DNA from: Microvirga sp. KLBC 81
GTDB taxonomy: Bacteria; Pseudomonadota; Alphaproteobacteria; Rhizobiales; Beijerinckiaceae
Reading direction: 5' to 3'
Length of the DNA stretch: 64,000 nucleotides
Assembly: GCF_003075415.1 (NCBI RefSeq)
Contig: NZ_QDAH01000009.1
Coordinates: 1-64,000 of the forward strand
The position numbers and the translations under genes were made by a program. The notes beneath the pieces were generated by a model. It worked only from the letters and a program-made list of their open reading frames with translations. It was not told the DNA's origin and made no database searches. Below are positions 8,717 to 19,178 of the stretch, in pieces (position 1 is the stretch's first letter; every line of letters starts with the position of its first letter).

Positions 8717-11338
8717 ATGAGGCCCGAGCGCTACAACGCCAAGGAAGCCGAGCTGAAATGGCGGAAGGTCTGGAACGACCGCAACCTGTTCAAGACCAAC
8801 AACGACGACCCGCGTCCGAAATATTACGTGCTTGAGATGTTCCCCTATCCGTCGGGGCGCATCCATATGGGCCACGTGCGCAACTACACCATGGGCGACG
8901 TGGTGGCGCGCTACAAGCGGGCCAAGGGCTTCAACGTGCTCCATCCCATGGGCTGGGACGCCTTCGGCATGCCGGCGGAGAACGCCGCCATGCAGAACAA
9001 GGTCCATCCCAAGGAATGGACCTACGCCAATATCGCCACCATGCGCGCCCAGCTGCAATCCATGGGCCTATCGCTCGACTGGAGCCGCGAGATCGCGACC
9101 TGCGATCCGAGCTATTACAAACACCAGCAGCGCATGTTCCTGGACTTCCTGGAGGCCGGCCTCGTCGACCGCAAGACGGCAAAAGTAAACTGGGATCCGG
9201 TTGATCACACGGTGCTCGCCAACGAGCAGGTGATCGACGGCCGCGGCTGGCGCTCCGGCGCGCTGGTCGAACAGCGCGAGCTGACCCAGTGGTTCCTGAA
9301 GATCACCGATTACGCGCAGGATCTCGACGACAGGCTCGACACCCTCGACCGCTGGCCGGAGAAGGTGCGCCTGATGCAGCGCAACTGGATCGGCCGCTCG
9401 GAAGGCCTCTTAGTGCGCTTCGCCCTGAAGCCCGACACGGCTCCGAACGGCGAGACGGAGCTTGAGATCTACACCACGCGTCCCGATACGCTCTTCGGCG
9501 CGAAGTTCATGGCGGTCGCCCCCGATCACCCGCTGGCGAAGGCCGCTGCCGCGAAGAACCCGGAGCTTGCCACCTTCATCGAGGAGGCTAAGCGCATGGG
9601 CACCGCGCAGGAAGCCATCGAGAAGGCGGAAAAACTCGGCTTTGATACGGGCGTGCGCGCCGTGCATCCGTTCGACCCGAACTGGACGCTGCCCGTCTAT
9701 GTCGCGAACTTCATCCTGATGGAATACGGCACGGGCGCCATCTTCGGCTGCCCGGCGCATGACCAGCGCGACCTGGACTTCGTCAACAAGTATGGCCTCG
9801 GCAACACCCCTGTCGTGTGCCCGCCGGACCAAGATCCGGCCACCTTCCTCATCACCGACACCGCCTATGACGGCGAGGGCCGGTTGATCAATTCCCGCTT
9901 CCTCGATGGCATGGCTATCGCCGAGGCGAAGGAAGAGGTGGCTAGGCGCCTCGAAAAGGAGACGCGCAACAACCGTCCGGTGGCCGAGCGCAAGGTGAAC
10001 TTCCGCCTGCGTGACTGGGGCATCTCGCGCCAGCGCTACTGGGGCTGCCCGATCCCGATCATCCATTGCGATGATTGCGGCGTCGTGCCCGTGCCGAAGG
10101 ATCAGCTGCCCGTGGTGCTGCCGGAGGACGTGTCCTTCGACGTGCCGGGCAACCCCCTCGACCGTCACCCCAGCTGGAAGCACGTGAACTGCCCGACCTG
10201 CGGCAAGGCGGCTCGCCGCGAGACAGACACCATGGACACCTTCGTGGATTCGTCCTGGTACTTCGCCCGCTTCACGGACCCGACTCTGGCGGACCAGCCC
10301 ACCGACCGCGCCACGGTCGATGCCTGGCTGCCGGTCGATCAGTATATTGGCGGCATCGAGCACGCGATCCTGCACCTGCTCTATTCCCGCTTTTTCACCC
10401 GCGCGATGAAGAAGACCGGTCATGCGGGCCTGGACGAGCCCTTCGCGGGCCTGTTCACGCAGGGCATGGTGGTTCACGAGACCTACAAGGACCAGAGCGG
10501 CGCCTGGGTGCTGCCGAGCGATGTGCGCTTCGAGACGCAAGGCAACACGCGCAAGGCCTTCCATGTGGAGACCGGTGCGGCGATCGAGATCGGCTCCATC
10601 GAGAAGATGTCGAAGTCGAAGAAGAACACGGTCGATCCGGACGAGATCATCGGTTCTTACGGCGCCGACACGGCCCGCTGGTTCATGCTCTCCGACTCCC
10701 CGCCCGAGCGCGACGTGATCTGGACCGAGGAAGGCGTGCAGGGCGCCGGCCGCTTCGTGCAGCGCGTGTGGCGTCTCGTCGGCGATCTCGCCGACCGCAT
10801 GAACGGCGGCAACGGCGCTGCCGCTGAGGGCCCGATCGGCCTTGCCGTCCGGAAGGCCGCGCACAAGGCGCTCGCCGCCGTGGAAGAGGACGTGGAGCGC
10901 CTGCGCTTCAACCGCTGCGTCGCGCATCTCTACGAGCTCGCCAACAGCCTGCAGGATCTGGCGAACCAGGCCAAGACAGCCGACGAGCCGGGCCTCGGCA
11001 GCGCCTTCGCGGAGGCCGGCCGCATCTTCGTGCAGCTGCTGGCTCCCATGATGCCGCATCTGGCGGAGGAATGCTGGGAATCCTTGGGGCAGCCGGGTCT
11101 CGTGACCGACACGGCCTGGCCGGTCATCGACCGCTCGCTGCTCGTCGAGGACACGGTCACCCTGCCGGTTCAGGTCAATGGCAAGAAGCGTGCCGACGTC
11201 ACCGTGGCGCGCGATGCGGACCAGGCCACGATTGAGGCGGCTGTGCTCTCGCTTGAAGCCGTGCAAAAGGCTATGGAAGGGAAGCCCGCCCGCAAGATCA
11301 TCGTCGTTCCCCAAAGGATCGTGAATGTCGTCGCTTAA
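8717..11338 (+). CDS. leuS: leucyl-tRNA synthetase
   Basis: An 873-aa class I aminoacyl-tRNA synthetase that charges tRNA-Leu. The HIGH motif appears as [17 protein letters not shown] near residue 50, the CP1 editing domain spans about 230-420, and KMSKSKKN lies near residue 630. A GCDDCG-like Cys pair ([15 protein letters not shown]) marks a zinc-ribbon insertion in the catalytic region. The anticodon-binding and C-terminal domains complete the usual length. Its 3' end overlaps lptE by 14 nt, so the two are translationally linked. Confidence 0.97.
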   Translation: MRPERYNAKEAELKWRKVWNDRNLFKTNNDDPRPKYYVLEMFPYPSGRIHMGHVRNYTMGDVVARYKRAKGFNVLHPMGWDAFGMPAENAAMQNKVHPKEWTYANIATMRAQLQSMGLSLDWSREIATCDPSYYKHQQRMFLDFLEAGLVDRKTAKVNWDPVDHTVLANEQVIDGRGWRSGALVEQRELTQWFLKITDYAQDLDDRLDTLDRWPEKVRLMQRNWIGRSEGLLVRFALKPDTAPNGETELEIYTTRPDTLFGAKFMAVAPDHPLAKAAAAKNPELATFIEEAKRMGTAQEAIEKAEKLGFDTGVRAVHPFDPNWTLPVYVANFILMEYGTGAIFGCPAHDQRDLDFVNKYGLGNTPVVCPPDQDPATFLITDTAYDGEGRLINSRFLDGMAIAEAKEEVARRLEKETRNNRPVAERKVNFRLRDWGISRQRYWGCPIPIIHCDDCGVVPVPKDQLPVVLPEDVSFDVPGNPLDRHPSWKHVNCPTCGKAARRETDTMDTFVDSSWYFARFTDPTLADQPTDRATVDAWLPVDQYIGGIEHAILHLLYSRFFTRAMKKTGHAGLDEPFAGLFTQGMVVHETYKDQSGAWVLPSDVRFETQGNTRKAFHVETGAAIEIGSIEKMSKSKKNTVDPDEIIGSYGADTARWFMLSDSPPERDVIWTEEGVQGAGRFVQRVWRLVGDLADRMNGGNGAAAEGPIGLAVRKAAHKALAAVEEDVERLRFNRCVAHLYELANSLQDLANQAKTADEPGLGSAFAEAGRIFVQLLAPMMPHLAEECWESLGQPGLVTDTAWPVIDRSLLVEDTVTLPVQVNGKKRADVTVARDADQATIEAAVLSLEAVQKAMEGKPARKIIVVPQRIVNVVA

Positions 11339-11861
11339 TCTCAAAGGCCTGGCCCGTCTCACTGTCGTGGCGGGCCTCTCGCTTGGCCTGACCGCCTGCT
11401 TCAAGCCGCTCTATGGCCCGACGGCCTCGGGCCAGTCGCTTCAGACGGTGCTGGCCTCCATCGAGGTTCCCGAGATCGACTGGCCGGACAATCAGGCGGT
11501 GATGGGCCATTACCTGCGCAGCGAACTGGTCTATGCGCTGAACGGCTCGGGCTCGGACATGCCGAAGCGGTATGTGCTGAAGATGGCTCTCTCGCGCTCT
11601 CTCTCGACACCGATTGTCGATACGGAGACGGGCCGGGCGACCTCCGCCATCATCGGCGGTACGCTCAGCTACACGCTGACGAGCCTCGATGGAAACACGG
11701 TCTATACCAGGGGAACGGCCACCTCCACGGCGAGCTTTGACCGCTATCAGCAGCGCTTCGCAACCGTGCGCGCTCAGCGCGATGCCGAGATCAGGCTCGC
11801 TAAGGTCTTGGCGGAACAGGTGAAAACCCGTCTGGCGGCGACGCTCTCCGCCGGAAGTTGA
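11325..11861 (+). CDS. lptE: LPS-assembly lipoprotein LptE
   Basis: A 178-aa lipoprotein with a hydrophobic signal ending in the lipobox LTAC (lipidated Cys near residue 26). LptE plugs the LptD barrel in the outer membrane and assists lipopolysaccharide export. The sequence after the lipobox (FKPLYGPT) and the mid-region pattern match alphaproteobacterial LptE. The position, overlapping the leuS end and preceding holA, is the same leuS-lptE-holA order seen in many proteobacteria, which supports the call for this weakly conserved family. Confidence 0.88.
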   Translation: MSSLNLKGLARLTVVAGLSLGLTACFKPLYGPTASGQSLQTVLASIEVPEIDWPDNQAVMGHYLRSELVYALNGSGSDMPKRYVLKMALSRSLSTPIVDTETGRATSAIIGGTLSYTLTSLDGNTVYTRGTATSTASFDRYQQRFATVRAQRDAEIRLAKVLAEQVKTRLAATLSAGS

Positions 11862-11862
11862 A

Positions 11863-11910
11863 GCATTTTCCGCAAAAGTGGATTCGGGCTTGCGAAAGAA
11901 GATGCGTCTT
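11863..11910. repeat. partial palindromic repeat after lptE
   Basis: AGCATTTTCCGCAAAAGTGG with a degenerate closing arm GAAGATGCG resembles the repeat after ftsK. It directly follows the lptE stop codon. Confidence 0.45.
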
Positions 11911-11923
11911 TTCAATCACTTAG

Positions 11924-12049
11924 CGCATCGTGCGGACCCGAAGGGCCGCGTCAGCGAAAAGTGGATCCGGTTTTACGCTTCAACGATGCGCTCTCCCTAG
12001 AAGGGAGCATCGGACCCAAAAGTGCAGATCCACTTTTGGGTCCGATGCT
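11924..12049. repeat. family A palindromic repeat, copy 2
   Basis: The element begins CGCATCGTGCGG after TTAG (11920-11923) and ends CCGATGCT before CTAG (12050-12053). It has both family palindromes: the GTGGATCCGG half and the CCCAAAAGTGC/GCACTTTTGGG-like half. Confidence 0.7.
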
Positions 12050-12093
12050 CTAGAGCGTTTATCATGAACCTTCATTCACGGGGAACGCTCTAA
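12050..12093. repeat. AGAGCGTT/AACGCTCT hairpin abutting the holA start
   Basis: AGAGCGTT (12052-12059) pairs with AACGCTCT (12084-12091). The hairpin ends 3 nt before the holA ATG, and the best ribosome-site candidate (GGGGA, 12079-12083) lies at its base, so folding could affect holA translation. Confidence 0.5.
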
Positions 12094-12094
12094 G

Positions 12095-13114
12095 ATGGTT
12101 GCCGTCAAGGCCGGCGATGTGGAAGGGGCGCTGCGGCGTCCCGATCCGCGCATCGGCGTGTACCTGTTCTACGGTCCCGACATGGGTCTCATCAACGAGC
12201 GCGCCCGCGCTGTCGCGGAGCGCTCGGTGGACGACCCCACCGATCCCTTCCAGCTCATTCGCATCGATGGCGACGACATCGCCTCGGATCCGGCCCGGCT
12301 CGCAGACGAGGCGGGGACCGTCGGCCTGTTCGGGGCTAAGCGCGCGATCTGGGTGAAATCCAGCTCCCGCAACATCGCGCCGGCCGTGGATGCGGTTCTG
12401 AAGGGCGAATTACAAAATACGGTGATTGTCATCGAAGGCGGTGATCTCCAGAAATCGTCGCCCCTGCGTACCCTCTGTGAGCGTTCGCAGAGGGCGCTCG
12501 CCCTGCCCTGCTATGCGGATACCGGCAAGGATCTTGGCGCGGTCGTGGACGAGACCTTGAAAAACAACGGTTTTTCCATCACCCGCGATGCCCGCACGGC
12601 TCTCATCGCGAGCCTCGGCGGCGACCGGCTGGCGACTCGCGGCGAACTCTCCAAGCTCATGCTCTACGCGCATGGAAGGGCTGAGATCACTCTTGAGGAC
12701 ATCGACGCGATCATGAGTGACGTGTCGAGCCTTGCCATGGACGCGGTGGTCGATGCCGCTTTCGGCGGCGACGGCACGAATCTCGAAATCGGCTCACGGC
12801 GCCTGGCGGCGGAGGGTGTCAATGCCGCCGTGCTGCTGGGCGCTGCCCTCCGCCATGCCCTGATGCTGCTCACCGCTCGCCTCACCATTGAGGAAGGACG
12901 GCCCATCCCGGCGGTGATGGAAACCATGCGCAGCCTGCATTTCCGCCGCAAGCCACTTGTGGAACGTCATCTCCAGCGCTGGACGAGCGAGACCTTGAAG
13001 CAGGCCATCGCCCTCCTCCAGTCGAGCCTCCTCGACACCCGCCGCCTGTCGGATCTCGACGACACGATTGCGGCCAAGACCCTCCTCGACCTCGCGCGCA
13101 TGGCGCGGCGTTAA
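12095..13114 (+). CDS. holA: DNA polymerase III subunit delta
   Basis: The 339-aa delta subunit of the clamp loader opens the beta clamp during its loading at primed sites. The N-terminus (MVAVKAGDVEGALRRPDP, then YLFYGPDMGLINERA) and the segments KRAIWVKSSSRN, NTVIVIEGGDLQKSSPLR and SLGGDRLATRGELSKLMLYA match alphaproteobacterial HolA, with the degenerate AAA+ fold expected for delta. It follows lptE and converges with parB. Confidence 0.93.
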   Translation: MVAVKAGDVEGALRRPDPRIGVYLFYGPDMGLINERARAVAERSVDDPTDPFQLIRIDGDDIASDPARLADEAGTVGLFGAKRAIWVKSSSRNIAPAVDAVLKGELQNTVIVIEGGDLQKSSPLRTLCERSQRALALPCYADTGKDLGAVVDETLKNNGFSITRDARTALIASLGGDRLATRGELSKLMLYAHGRAEITLEDIDAIMSDVSSLAMDAVVDAAFGGDGTNLEIGSRRLAAEGVNAAVLLGAALRHALMLLTARLTIEEGRPIPAVMETMRSLHFRRKPLVERHLQRWTSETLKQAIALLQSSLLDTRRLSDLDDTIAAKTLLDLARMARR

Positions 13115-13147
13115 GATCGCAATCTCTTTTCTTTTGAGGTAAGACTG

Positions 13148-13247
13148 CCTCATCCTGAGGAGCAGCCGTCAGGCTGCATCGGAGGACCCTTCAGTGCTCG
13201 CTGGACGCCCCTTCGAGACGGCGCTGACGCGCCTCCTCAGGATGAGG
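13148..13247. repeat. family C palindrome (CCTCATCCTGAGG...CCTCAGGATGAGG)
   Basis: Perfect 13-bp terminal arms at 13148-13160 and 13235-13247 enclose about 75 bp with smaller internal palindromes. It separates the convergent holA and parB genes. Related partial copies occur near 21516, 22069 and 29517. Confidence 0.7.
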
Positions 13248-13272
13248 TTGGTGAGTTGCGGATGGCGTTAAC

Positions 13273-14154
13273 TTATGGATTCAACCGCCGGCACAACCCG
13301 TCAAGCTGCTCCAGGGTCTTATAACGGATACGCAATTCGCCGCCGTTGCCCTTATGGTCGATGGAGACGGTGAGCCCCAGGACGTCCTGGAGAACACGCT
13401 CCAGCGCACGGGTATCGGGGTCCTTCTCCACCTTGGGCTTGGCCGACTTCGTCTCGAGCTTGGAAGGTTCTGCGCTTTCGGTTTGCGCGATCGCCTCGAC
13501 CTGACGCACGCTCAGACCAGCGTCGAGCACCTGTTTGGCCACAGCCACCGGGTCCTTCACGGCAAGCAACGCGCGGCCGTGACCGGCGGAGAGCTTGCGG
13601 TCGATCAGAAGCTTCTTCACCGGATCGGGCAGATCGGTGAGGCGCATCATATTGGCGATATGGCTGCGGCTCTTGCCGATGATCTTTGAGAGATTCTCCT
13701 GCGTGTAGGAGAACTCGGCCATCAGGCGCCCATAGCCTTCCGCCTCTTCGATGGGGTTGAGATCGGCTCGCTGGACGTTTTCGAGGATGGCGTATTCGAG
13801 CGAGGTCTTGTCGTCAATGTCGACGACGACCACCGGCACTTCGTGCAGGCCCGCTTTCTGCGATGCACGCCAGCGGCGCTCGCCGGCGACGATCTCGTAA
13901 GTGTCAGCCTTGTTCGGCACGGGTCGGACCACGATGGGCTGGATGATGCCACGGTCCTTGATGGACTGGGTCAGCTCCTGAAGCTCCGCATCCTCGAACA
14001 CCTTGCGTGGATTGCGCGGGTTCGGGCGCAGGAACTCAACGGGCACCTTCTTCTGGCCGCCCTTGTTGCTGCTCTGCATGGTGCCGATTTCGGCACCAAC
14101 CTCGCCGATCAATGCGGCCAAGCCCCGGCCGAGCGACTTCGCTTCTCTTGCCAT
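13273..14154 (-). CDS. parB: chromosome-partitioning protein ParB
   Basis: A 293-aa ParB/Noc-family CTPase clamp that loads at parS and spreads. It has the ParB N-terminal domain with IVRPVPNKADTYEIVAGERRWRASQKAGL (the GERR CTP motif), a helix-turn-helix (NLSKIIGKSRSHIANMMRL) and a C-terminal dimerisation segment. An ATG at 14154 gives the usual MAREAKSLGRGLAALIGE start; the TTG 12 nt upstream is less likely. It starts 18 nt after parA in the same operon. Two parS-like palindromes lie 1.4 and 3.4 kb upstream. Confidence 0.96.
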   Translation of the reverse strand: MAREAKSLGRGLAALIGEVGAEIGTMQSSNKGGQKKVPVEFLRPNPRNPRKVFEDAELQELTQSIKDRGIIQPIVVRPVPNKADTYEIVAGERRWRASQKAGLHEVPVVVVDIDDKTSLEYAILENVQRADLNPIEEAEGYGRLMAEFSYTQENLSKIIGKSRSHIANMMRLTDLPDPVKKLLIDRKLSAGHGRALLAVKDPVAVAKQVLDAGLSVRQVEAIAQTESAEPSKLETKSAKPKVEKDPDTRALERVLQDVLGLTVSIDHKGNGGELRIRYKTLEQLDGLCRRLNP

Positions 14155-14172
14155 TGTTTGTCTCAACTCTTG

Positions 14173-15012
14173 TTACGCGGCACGTAAGGAACGTTCACGC
14201 TGAATGATTTCGGATGCCAAACGGAGATAGGCTTGAGAGCCCGTGCACTTGATGTCGTAGAGCAGCACCGGCTTGCCGTGGGACGGCGCTTCCGAGACAC
14301 GGACGTTTCGCGGGATCATGGTCTCGTAGACCTTGTCGCCCATGAACTCGCGCACATCGGCCACTACCTGCCCCGACAGGTTGTTTCGGGGGTCGAACAT
14401 GGTGAGCACCACGCCATGGATCGTGAGATCCGGGTTGAGGGCCGAACGGACCTGTTCGACTGTCTTGAGCAGCTGGCTGAGACCTTCCAGAGCAAAAAAT
14501 TCGCATTGGAGGGGGACCAGAACCGCGTCAGAAGCGGTCAAGGCGTTGATGGTCAGGAGGTTCAAAGAAGGCGGGCAATCAATAAGGACATAGGTAAAAG
14601 CTTCATTTACCTGATCGGCTGCCAAGCCCTGAATCGCCGCGCGGAGACGATGAGCGCGATTCCGCTCGCTTGCGATCTCCAGCTCAACGCCGAGCAGATC
14701 GAGAGTCGAGGGCGCCAGCCAAAGACCGGGCACCACTGTCTCGGTGATGCTCTCGGCCAGCGAAGCTTCACCGGCGAGCACGTGATAGGTCGAGACCTGA
14801 CGGCTCTTTCGGTCAATGCCGAGGCCGGTTGAGGCATTGCCCTGCGGGTCAAGATCGATGATCAGCACCTTCTCGCCGATGGCGGCCAGCGCCGTACCAA
14901 GGTTGATGGCCGTCGTTGTCTTGCCGACGCCGCCCTTCTGGTTGGCGAGCACAAGAATGCGTGGTTTCACAGCACGCGCTCCAGCTTCGGATTCGCTGCG
15001 GTCGGTCATCAT
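14173..15012 (-). CDS. parA: chromosome-partitioning ATPase ParA
   Basis: A 279-aa ParA/Soj Walker-type ATPase that forms a nucleoid gradient to move ParB-parS complexes. The deviant Walker A is LANQKGGVGKTTTAINLGTAL near residue 25, with switch I in DLDPQGNASTGLG and Walker B in YVLIDCPPSLNLLTINAL. The start ATG overlaps the rsmG stop (ATGA), so it is translationally coupled to rsmG. Confidence 0.97.
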   Translation of the reverse strand: MMTDRSESEAGARAVKPRILVLANQKGGVGKTTTAINLGTALAAIGEKVLIIDLDPQGNASTGLGIDRKSRQVSTYHVLAGEASLAESITETVVPGLWLAPSTLDLLGVELEIASERNRAHRLRAAIQGLAADQVNEAFTYVLIDCPPSLNLLTINALTASDAVLVPLQCEFFALEGLSQLLKTVEQVRSALNPDLTIHGVVLTMFDPRNNLSGQVVADVREFMGDKVYETMIPRNVRVSEAPSHGKPVLLYDIKCTGSQAYLRLASEIIQRERSLRAA

Positions 15013-15635
15013 GAATGGCTCTCGATGGAGGTTATGCGAAGAATCCTGGCCTCAGAATCGGTACGGCTTGGCAGGACATCTGCTTTGAATGTCCACCTTT
15101 TCCGGGCCTCGGTCAATTCGGACTCGACCTCACGCCCTTTGGGAAAGAGGCCGATTGTCCCCGTTTTCAACATGGGCTCAGTCCATTCCAGCAACTGCGT
15201 CAACGAGGCGAGCGCCCGTGCGGACACCACATCGGCCTTGCCCACGAAGCCTGGAATGACGGTCTCAAGCCGCGCCTCGTGCACCGTGGCCGGAGCACCG
15301 GTGAGGCGGGCGATCTGGCGCAAGAAAGCGCACTTGCGGGAATTGCTCTCGACGAGGTGAACCTTCAATCCCCTCTCCTGCCCGGCAATGGCGAGCACCA
15401 GACCGGGAAACCCGGCGCCGGAGCCGAGATCGACCCAGGTCTTGGCCTCAGGTGCCAGTCCCAGAAGCTGGAGAGAATCGACGATATGCCGATCCCAGAT
15501 TTGGTCGAGCGTCGCCGGGCCGACAAGGTTCTTGATCGCCTGCCAACGGCGAAGCTCGCGCTCCAAAAGCTCGAGCTTCTCGTGTGTTTCACGTGAAACA
15601 TTCAAGGTGGTGCGAGAGGATGCGGCCGCATTCAT
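15009..15635 (-). CDS. rsmG: 16S rRNA (guanine-N7) methyltransferase RsmG
   Basis: A 208-aa SAM-dependent enzyme that methylates G527 of 16S rRNA (E. coli numbering). The SAM site is [18 protein letters not shown] and further family motifs are [18 protein letters not shown] and [16 protein letters not shown] chose ATG 15635 ([17 protein letters not shown]), which overlaps the mnmG stop by 4 nt; a longer in-frame extension to 15959 runs inside mnmG. A perfect parS palindrome is embedded in codons 13-18. Confidence 0.96.
   Translation of the reverse strand: MNAAASSRTTLNVSRETHEKLELLERELRRWQAIKNLVGPATLDQIWDRHIVDSLQLLGLAPEAKTWVDLGSGAGFPGLVLAIAGQERGLKVHLVESNSRKCAFLRQIARLTGAPATVHEARLETVIPGFVGKADVVSARALASLTQLLEWTEPMLKTGTIGLFPKGREVESELTEARKRWTFKADVLPSRTDSEARILRITSIESHS
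15585..15600. promoter_or_regulatory. parS: parS centromere site (perfect 16-bp palindrome)
   Basis: TGTTTCACGTGAAACA is the canonical ParB-binding sequence. It lies within the 5' end of rsmG, encoding NVSRET, about 1.4 kb from parB. Confidence 0.95.
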
Positions 15636-17545
15636 GATGCCACCGAACCCATTGAGCGCGATTCCTTCCTGGTGGATTTCTTCGCATGAGCAGCCAGAAG
15701 CGTGAGCGCGGCTGGCGTGATGCCTTCGATTCGAGCCGCCTGCCCCAGGGTCTTGGGACGAACCAGGACGAGCTTGGCCTTGATCTCGTTCGACAGACCC
15801 GGGAGGTCTTGGAAGTCGAGCGTCTCCTCCAGCATGATCCCCTCGTCCCGACGATAGGCGGCGATATCCGCCCGCTGCCGGTCGAGATACACGGCGTATG
15901 TGGCATCGGTTTCCAGCCGCTCCTGAACCTGCGGGCTCACGGCAGAGAGTTCCGGCCAAGCCTTGACGAGGTCGTTCCAGCCTACAGTCGGATAGGAGAG
16001 CAGCTGATAAGCGCTGCGGCGAATGCCGTCCTGGTTCAGCCCGAGGCCGTGGCGGGCCGCTTCCTGAGGTGTGAGGCTCAGGGAGTACAGCTTTTCACGG
16101 ATGGAACGGATTTCACCTTGAGAGCGGCGGAAATGGACTTCGCGTTCAGAGCCCACGCAGCCGATCTCCAGCCCCTTCCCGGTCAGGCGCTCGTCCACAT
16201 TGTCGATGCGCAGGCTCAAGCGATATTCCGAGCGGGAGGTGAACATGCGGTAGGGTTCGCTCACGCCACGGGTAATCAGATCATCGATCAGCACGCCGAT
16301 ATAGGACTCGGCCCTGTCGAAGATCACGCTCTCCTGGCCGGCGGCCCGGCGGGCGGCATTGATCCCGGCAACCAGCCCCTGGGCGCCAGCCTCTTCATAC
16401 CCTGTGGTGCCGTTGATCTGGCCGGCGAGGAACAGGCCCTTCACCGCCTTGGTCTCGAGCCCGGCGGACAGGTTCCGAGGATCCACATAATCGTATTCGA
16501 TGGCGTAAGCCGGCTGGAGCATCCGCACCTTTTCGAGGCCCGGAATGTGCTTCAGGAATTCCAGCTGCACGTCCTCCGGCAGGGAGGTCGAGATGCCGTT
16601 GGGATAGACGGTGATGTCGTCGAGCCCCTCCGGCTCCAGGAAGATCTGGTGCCCGTCGCGGTCGACGAAGCGCACCACTTTGTCCTCGATGGAGGGGCAA
16701 TAGCGGGGGCCGGTGCCCCGAATATCGCCGGAATACATGGCCGAGCGGTGCAGGTTGCCCCGGATCAGCTCATGGACCTTGGCGGTCGTGCGGGTGATGC
16801 CGCACTCGATCTGAGGCGTCGTGATCTTGTCCGTGAGAAGCGAGAACGGCACCGGATCGTCATCCGCCGCCTGCTTGTCGATTCCGGCCCAGTCGATCGT
16901 GCGACCGTCGAGGCGCGGCGGCGTGCCGGTCTTGAGACGGCCGAGGGTGAAGCCGAGCCGCGCGAAGGTCTTCGGGAGACCGAGCGAGGGACGTTCGCCC
17001 ATGCGGCCTGCCGGGATCTTCTTCTCGCCGATATGGATCAGACCAGACAGGAAGGTGCCCGTGGTGATGACAACAGCACCCGTCGTGAGCGTCCGGCCAT
17101 CCACCAGGAGCAGGCCTGTCACGCGCCCGTCCTGCACGATGAGGTCGTCCGCCTCCCCTTCCACGACAGTGAGGTTTTCGGTCTGGAGCAGCTCGGCCTG
17201 CATCGCCCGGGCATAGAGCTTCCGGTCTGCCTGGGTGCGCGGACCGCGAACAGCGGGACCCTTGCGCCGGTTCAGGAGGCGAAACTGGATGCCGGCCTTG
17301 TCGGCCATGCGTCCCATGACGCCGTCGAGGGCATCAATCTCACGCACAAGATGGCCTTTGCCGAGACCCCCGATCGCCGGGTTGCAGGACATGGCGCCAA
17401 TAGTCGCGAGCTTGTGCGTGACCAGAGCCGTGCGCGCGCCCATGCGGGCGGAGGCAGCGGCCGCCTCCGCACCCGCATGGCCGCCACCGACCACGACGAC
17501 ATCGAATATTTCACGCGTTGAGAGCTGACTCACGGGATTCTCCAT
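15632..17545 (-). CDS. mnmG: tRNA uridine-34 modification enzyme MnmG (GidA)
   Basis: A 637-aa FAD-dependent enzyme that works with MnmE to install carboxymethylaminomethyl groups on wobble U34. The FAD-binding loop is [20 protein letters not shown] near residue 16, followed by [49 protein letters not shown] and the C-terminal helical domain ([18 protein letters not shown], ending with [10 protein letters not shown]). It is followed by rsmG with a 4-nt overlap. Order mnmE-mnmG-rsmG-parA-parB is classical. Confidence 0.97.
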   Translation of the reverse strand: MENPVSQLSTREIFDVVVVGGGHAGAEAAAASARMGARTALVTHKLATIGAMSCNPAIGGLGKGHLVREIDALDGVMGRMADKAGIQFRLLNRRKGPAVRGPRTQADRKLYARAMQAELLQTENLTVVEGEADDLIVQDGRVTGLLLVDGRTLTTGAVVITTGTFLSGLIHIGEKKIPAGRMGERPSLGLPKTFARLGFTLGRLKTGTPPRLDGRTIDWAGIDKQAADDDPVPFSLLTDKITTPQIECGITRTTAKVHELIRGNLHRSAMYSGDIRGTGPRYCPSIEDKVVRFVDRDGHQIFLEPEGLDDITVYPNGISTSLPEDVQLEFLKHIPGLEKVRMLQPAYAIEYDYVDPRNLSAGLETKAVKGLFLAGQINGTTGYEEAGAQGLVAGINAARRAAGQESVIFDRAESYIGVLIDDLITRGVSEPYRMFTSRSEYRLSLRIDNVDERLTGKGLEIGCVGSEREVHFRRSQGEIRSIREKLYSLSLTPQEAARHGLGLNQDGIRRSAYQLLSYPTVGWNDLVKAWPELSAVSPQVQERLETDATYAVYLDRQRADIAAYRRDEGIMLEETLDFQDLPGLSNEIKAKLVLVRPKTLGQAARIEGITPAALTLLAAHAKKSTRKESRSMGSVAS

Positions 17546-17590
17546 GCCTGGGGTCTAGGACCTCGCGGCGAAGAGGTCAAAAGGGCAAAA

Positions 17591-17606
17591 TGTTCCACGT
17601 GAAACA
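17591..17606. promoter_or_regulatory. parS: parS centromere site (15 of 16)
   Basis: TGTTCCACGTGAAACA differs from the canonical parS by one base. It sits between mnmG and mnmE, 45 bp upstream of the mnmG start. Confidence 0.88.
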
Positions 17607-17735
17607 TTCGCTCCGCCCACCGATTTTGCACAGGATCCACACAGGCTGTGCAGAAGGGATTCAGCACCATTCAGCCGATTCGTGAACAGGTATCGCGCCG
17701 AGTCACACAGATTCGCTTTATCGTTACCGACGCCG

Positions 17736-19046
17736 CTACTTGCCGATGCAGAAGCTGGAAAACAGGCGATCCAGCACATCCTCCACATCGACTCGGCCCG
17801 TAATTTCTCCGACAGCGCGAGCCGCCAGACGGACTTCTTCGGCGGCCAGCTCCAGGGGACCACGCGATACCAACAGCTCTCGCCCGGCTGCCAGAGAGCG
17901 GTGGGTCCGTTCGAGAGCCTTGCGATGACGCTCCCGGGTGAGAATGGCATCGCCTTGGCCAAGAGCGACCTCGGCTTCGTGCTCCAAAGCGGCGATCAAC
18001 TCAGGCAGCCCCTCCCCGGTCGAGGCCGAGATTAGGAGGTCGCAATCGTGACGGCTCCGATTCAAATCGGCTTTGGTGCCGACCTTCAGCGAACGCCGTG
18101 CCAGGGGCGCTTCCGTCTCCGCCCCTTCCGGCGGGACGAGCCAGAGAACGAGGTCGGCGTCTTGCGCGCGGGCACGGGCACGCGAGACGCCCTCCTGCTC
18201 GATGATATCCTGGCTCTCCCGCAGGCCCGCGGTATCGACGATCACCACGGGGAGGCCGCCCAGATCGCAATGCACCTCGATGACATCGCGGGTGGTTCCC
18301 GCGATCGGAGAGACGATGGCCACGTCCCTCCGGGCGAGCGCATTGAGGAGCGTGGACTTGCCCGCATTTGGAGGGCCGGCAAGCACAACGGTGAAGCCCT
18401 CGCGTAGACGCTCGCCGCTGCGGTTCGAGAGCGCCTGCCCGATTTCGGCATGAAGATGATCGAGCCGGTCCAGGATGTCGGCTTCCAGATCCTCGGGAAC
18501 ATCGCCTTCGTCCGAAAAGTCGAGGCTCGCTTCCAGCAGGGCAAGAACCTGGAGGATGCCCTCGCGCCACCGTTCGGCAGCATTGCCGAGACGGCCTTCG
18601 AGCTGGAGCATGGCCTGACGGCGCTGCGCCTCCGTCTCCGCATCGATTACGTCGGCGAGACCTTCCACCTGGGAAAGGTCCATCCGCCCGTTCAGGAAAG
18701 CCCGGCGGGTGAACTCGCCCGCTTCGGCCGGCCGGCAGCCGGGGATCGCGCCGAGAGCCTTGAGCACCGCCGCCCTCGTGGCGAGGCCGCCATGGATGTG
18801 AAGCTCGGCCTGGTCTTCCCCCGTGAAGCTGCGCGGTCCCGGCATCCAGAGCACAAGCGCCTGATCGAGGGGCTCGCCCGAGACGGGCTCCCTTAAGGTT
18901 CGCACGGCAGCATGACGCGGCTCGGGCACGCTGCCGCCGAGGGTTTCGAGAATGGCCAAACTCTGCGGCCCACTGATCCGGATGATGCAGACGGCGGCGC
19001 GACCATGGCCGGAGGCGGTGGCGAAGATGGTGTCATCCGAACGCAT
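17736..19046 (-). CDS. mnmE: tRNA modification GTPase MnmE (TrmE)
   Basis: A 436-aa potassium-activated GTPase and partner of MnmG in U34 modification. An N-terminal formyl-THF-binding domain (DDTIFATASGHGRAAVCIIRISG) is followed by a helical domain interrupted by the G domain: G1 GPPNAGKSTLLNALA, G2 GTTRD, G3 DTAGLRE, G4 as GTKADLNRS. The protein ends FCIGK, the conserved C-[ILV]-GK catalytic tail. ATG 19046 is preceded by AAGAGGTCC; longer in-frame starts lack a ribosome site. Confidence 0.96.
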   Translation of the reverse strand: MRSDDTIFATASGHGRAAVCIIRISGPQSLAILETLGGSVPEPRHAAVRTLREPVSGEPLDQALVLWMPGPRSFTGEDQAELHIHGGLATRAAVLKALGAIPGCRPAEAGEFTRRAFLNGRMDLSQVEGLADVIDAETEAQRRQAMLQLEGRLGNAAERWREGILQVLALLEASLDFSDEGDVPEDLEADILDRLDHLHAEIGQALSNRSGERLREGFTVVLAGPPNAGKSTLLNALARRDVAIVSPIAGTTRDVIEVHCDLGGLPVVIVDTAGLRESQDIIEQEGVSRARARAQDADLVLWLVPPEGAETEAPLARRSLKVGTKADLNRSRHDCDLLISASTGEGLPELIAALEHEAEVALGQGDAILTRERHRKALERTHRSLAAGRELLVSRGPLELAAEEVRLAARAVGEITGRVDVEDVLDRLFSSFCIGK

Positions 19047-19136
19047 GGGTATGGACCTCTTAACAGACCGAGCGATTATGCTTGTGAGGCGTTCACGCGA
19101 GACGGACCCAGGATCGGTCCTGATCCGAATCGATTG

Positions 19137-19152
19137 CTCCGTTTCACGTGAG
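19137..19152. promoter_or_regulatory. degenerate parS-like site
   Basis: A TTTCACGTGA core with about 12 of 16 parS positions lies between the divergent mnmE and YyaL-type genes. ParB binding is uncertain. Confidence 0.3.
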
Positions 19153-19178
19153 CGAACCAATAGGCAGGAGCAGGAACC

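Noticed and set aside
15636..15959. A longer rsmG reading frame
   Set aside because: The extension is inside mnmG and has no RsmG homology; the ATG at 15635 fits the 4-nt overlap with mnmG.
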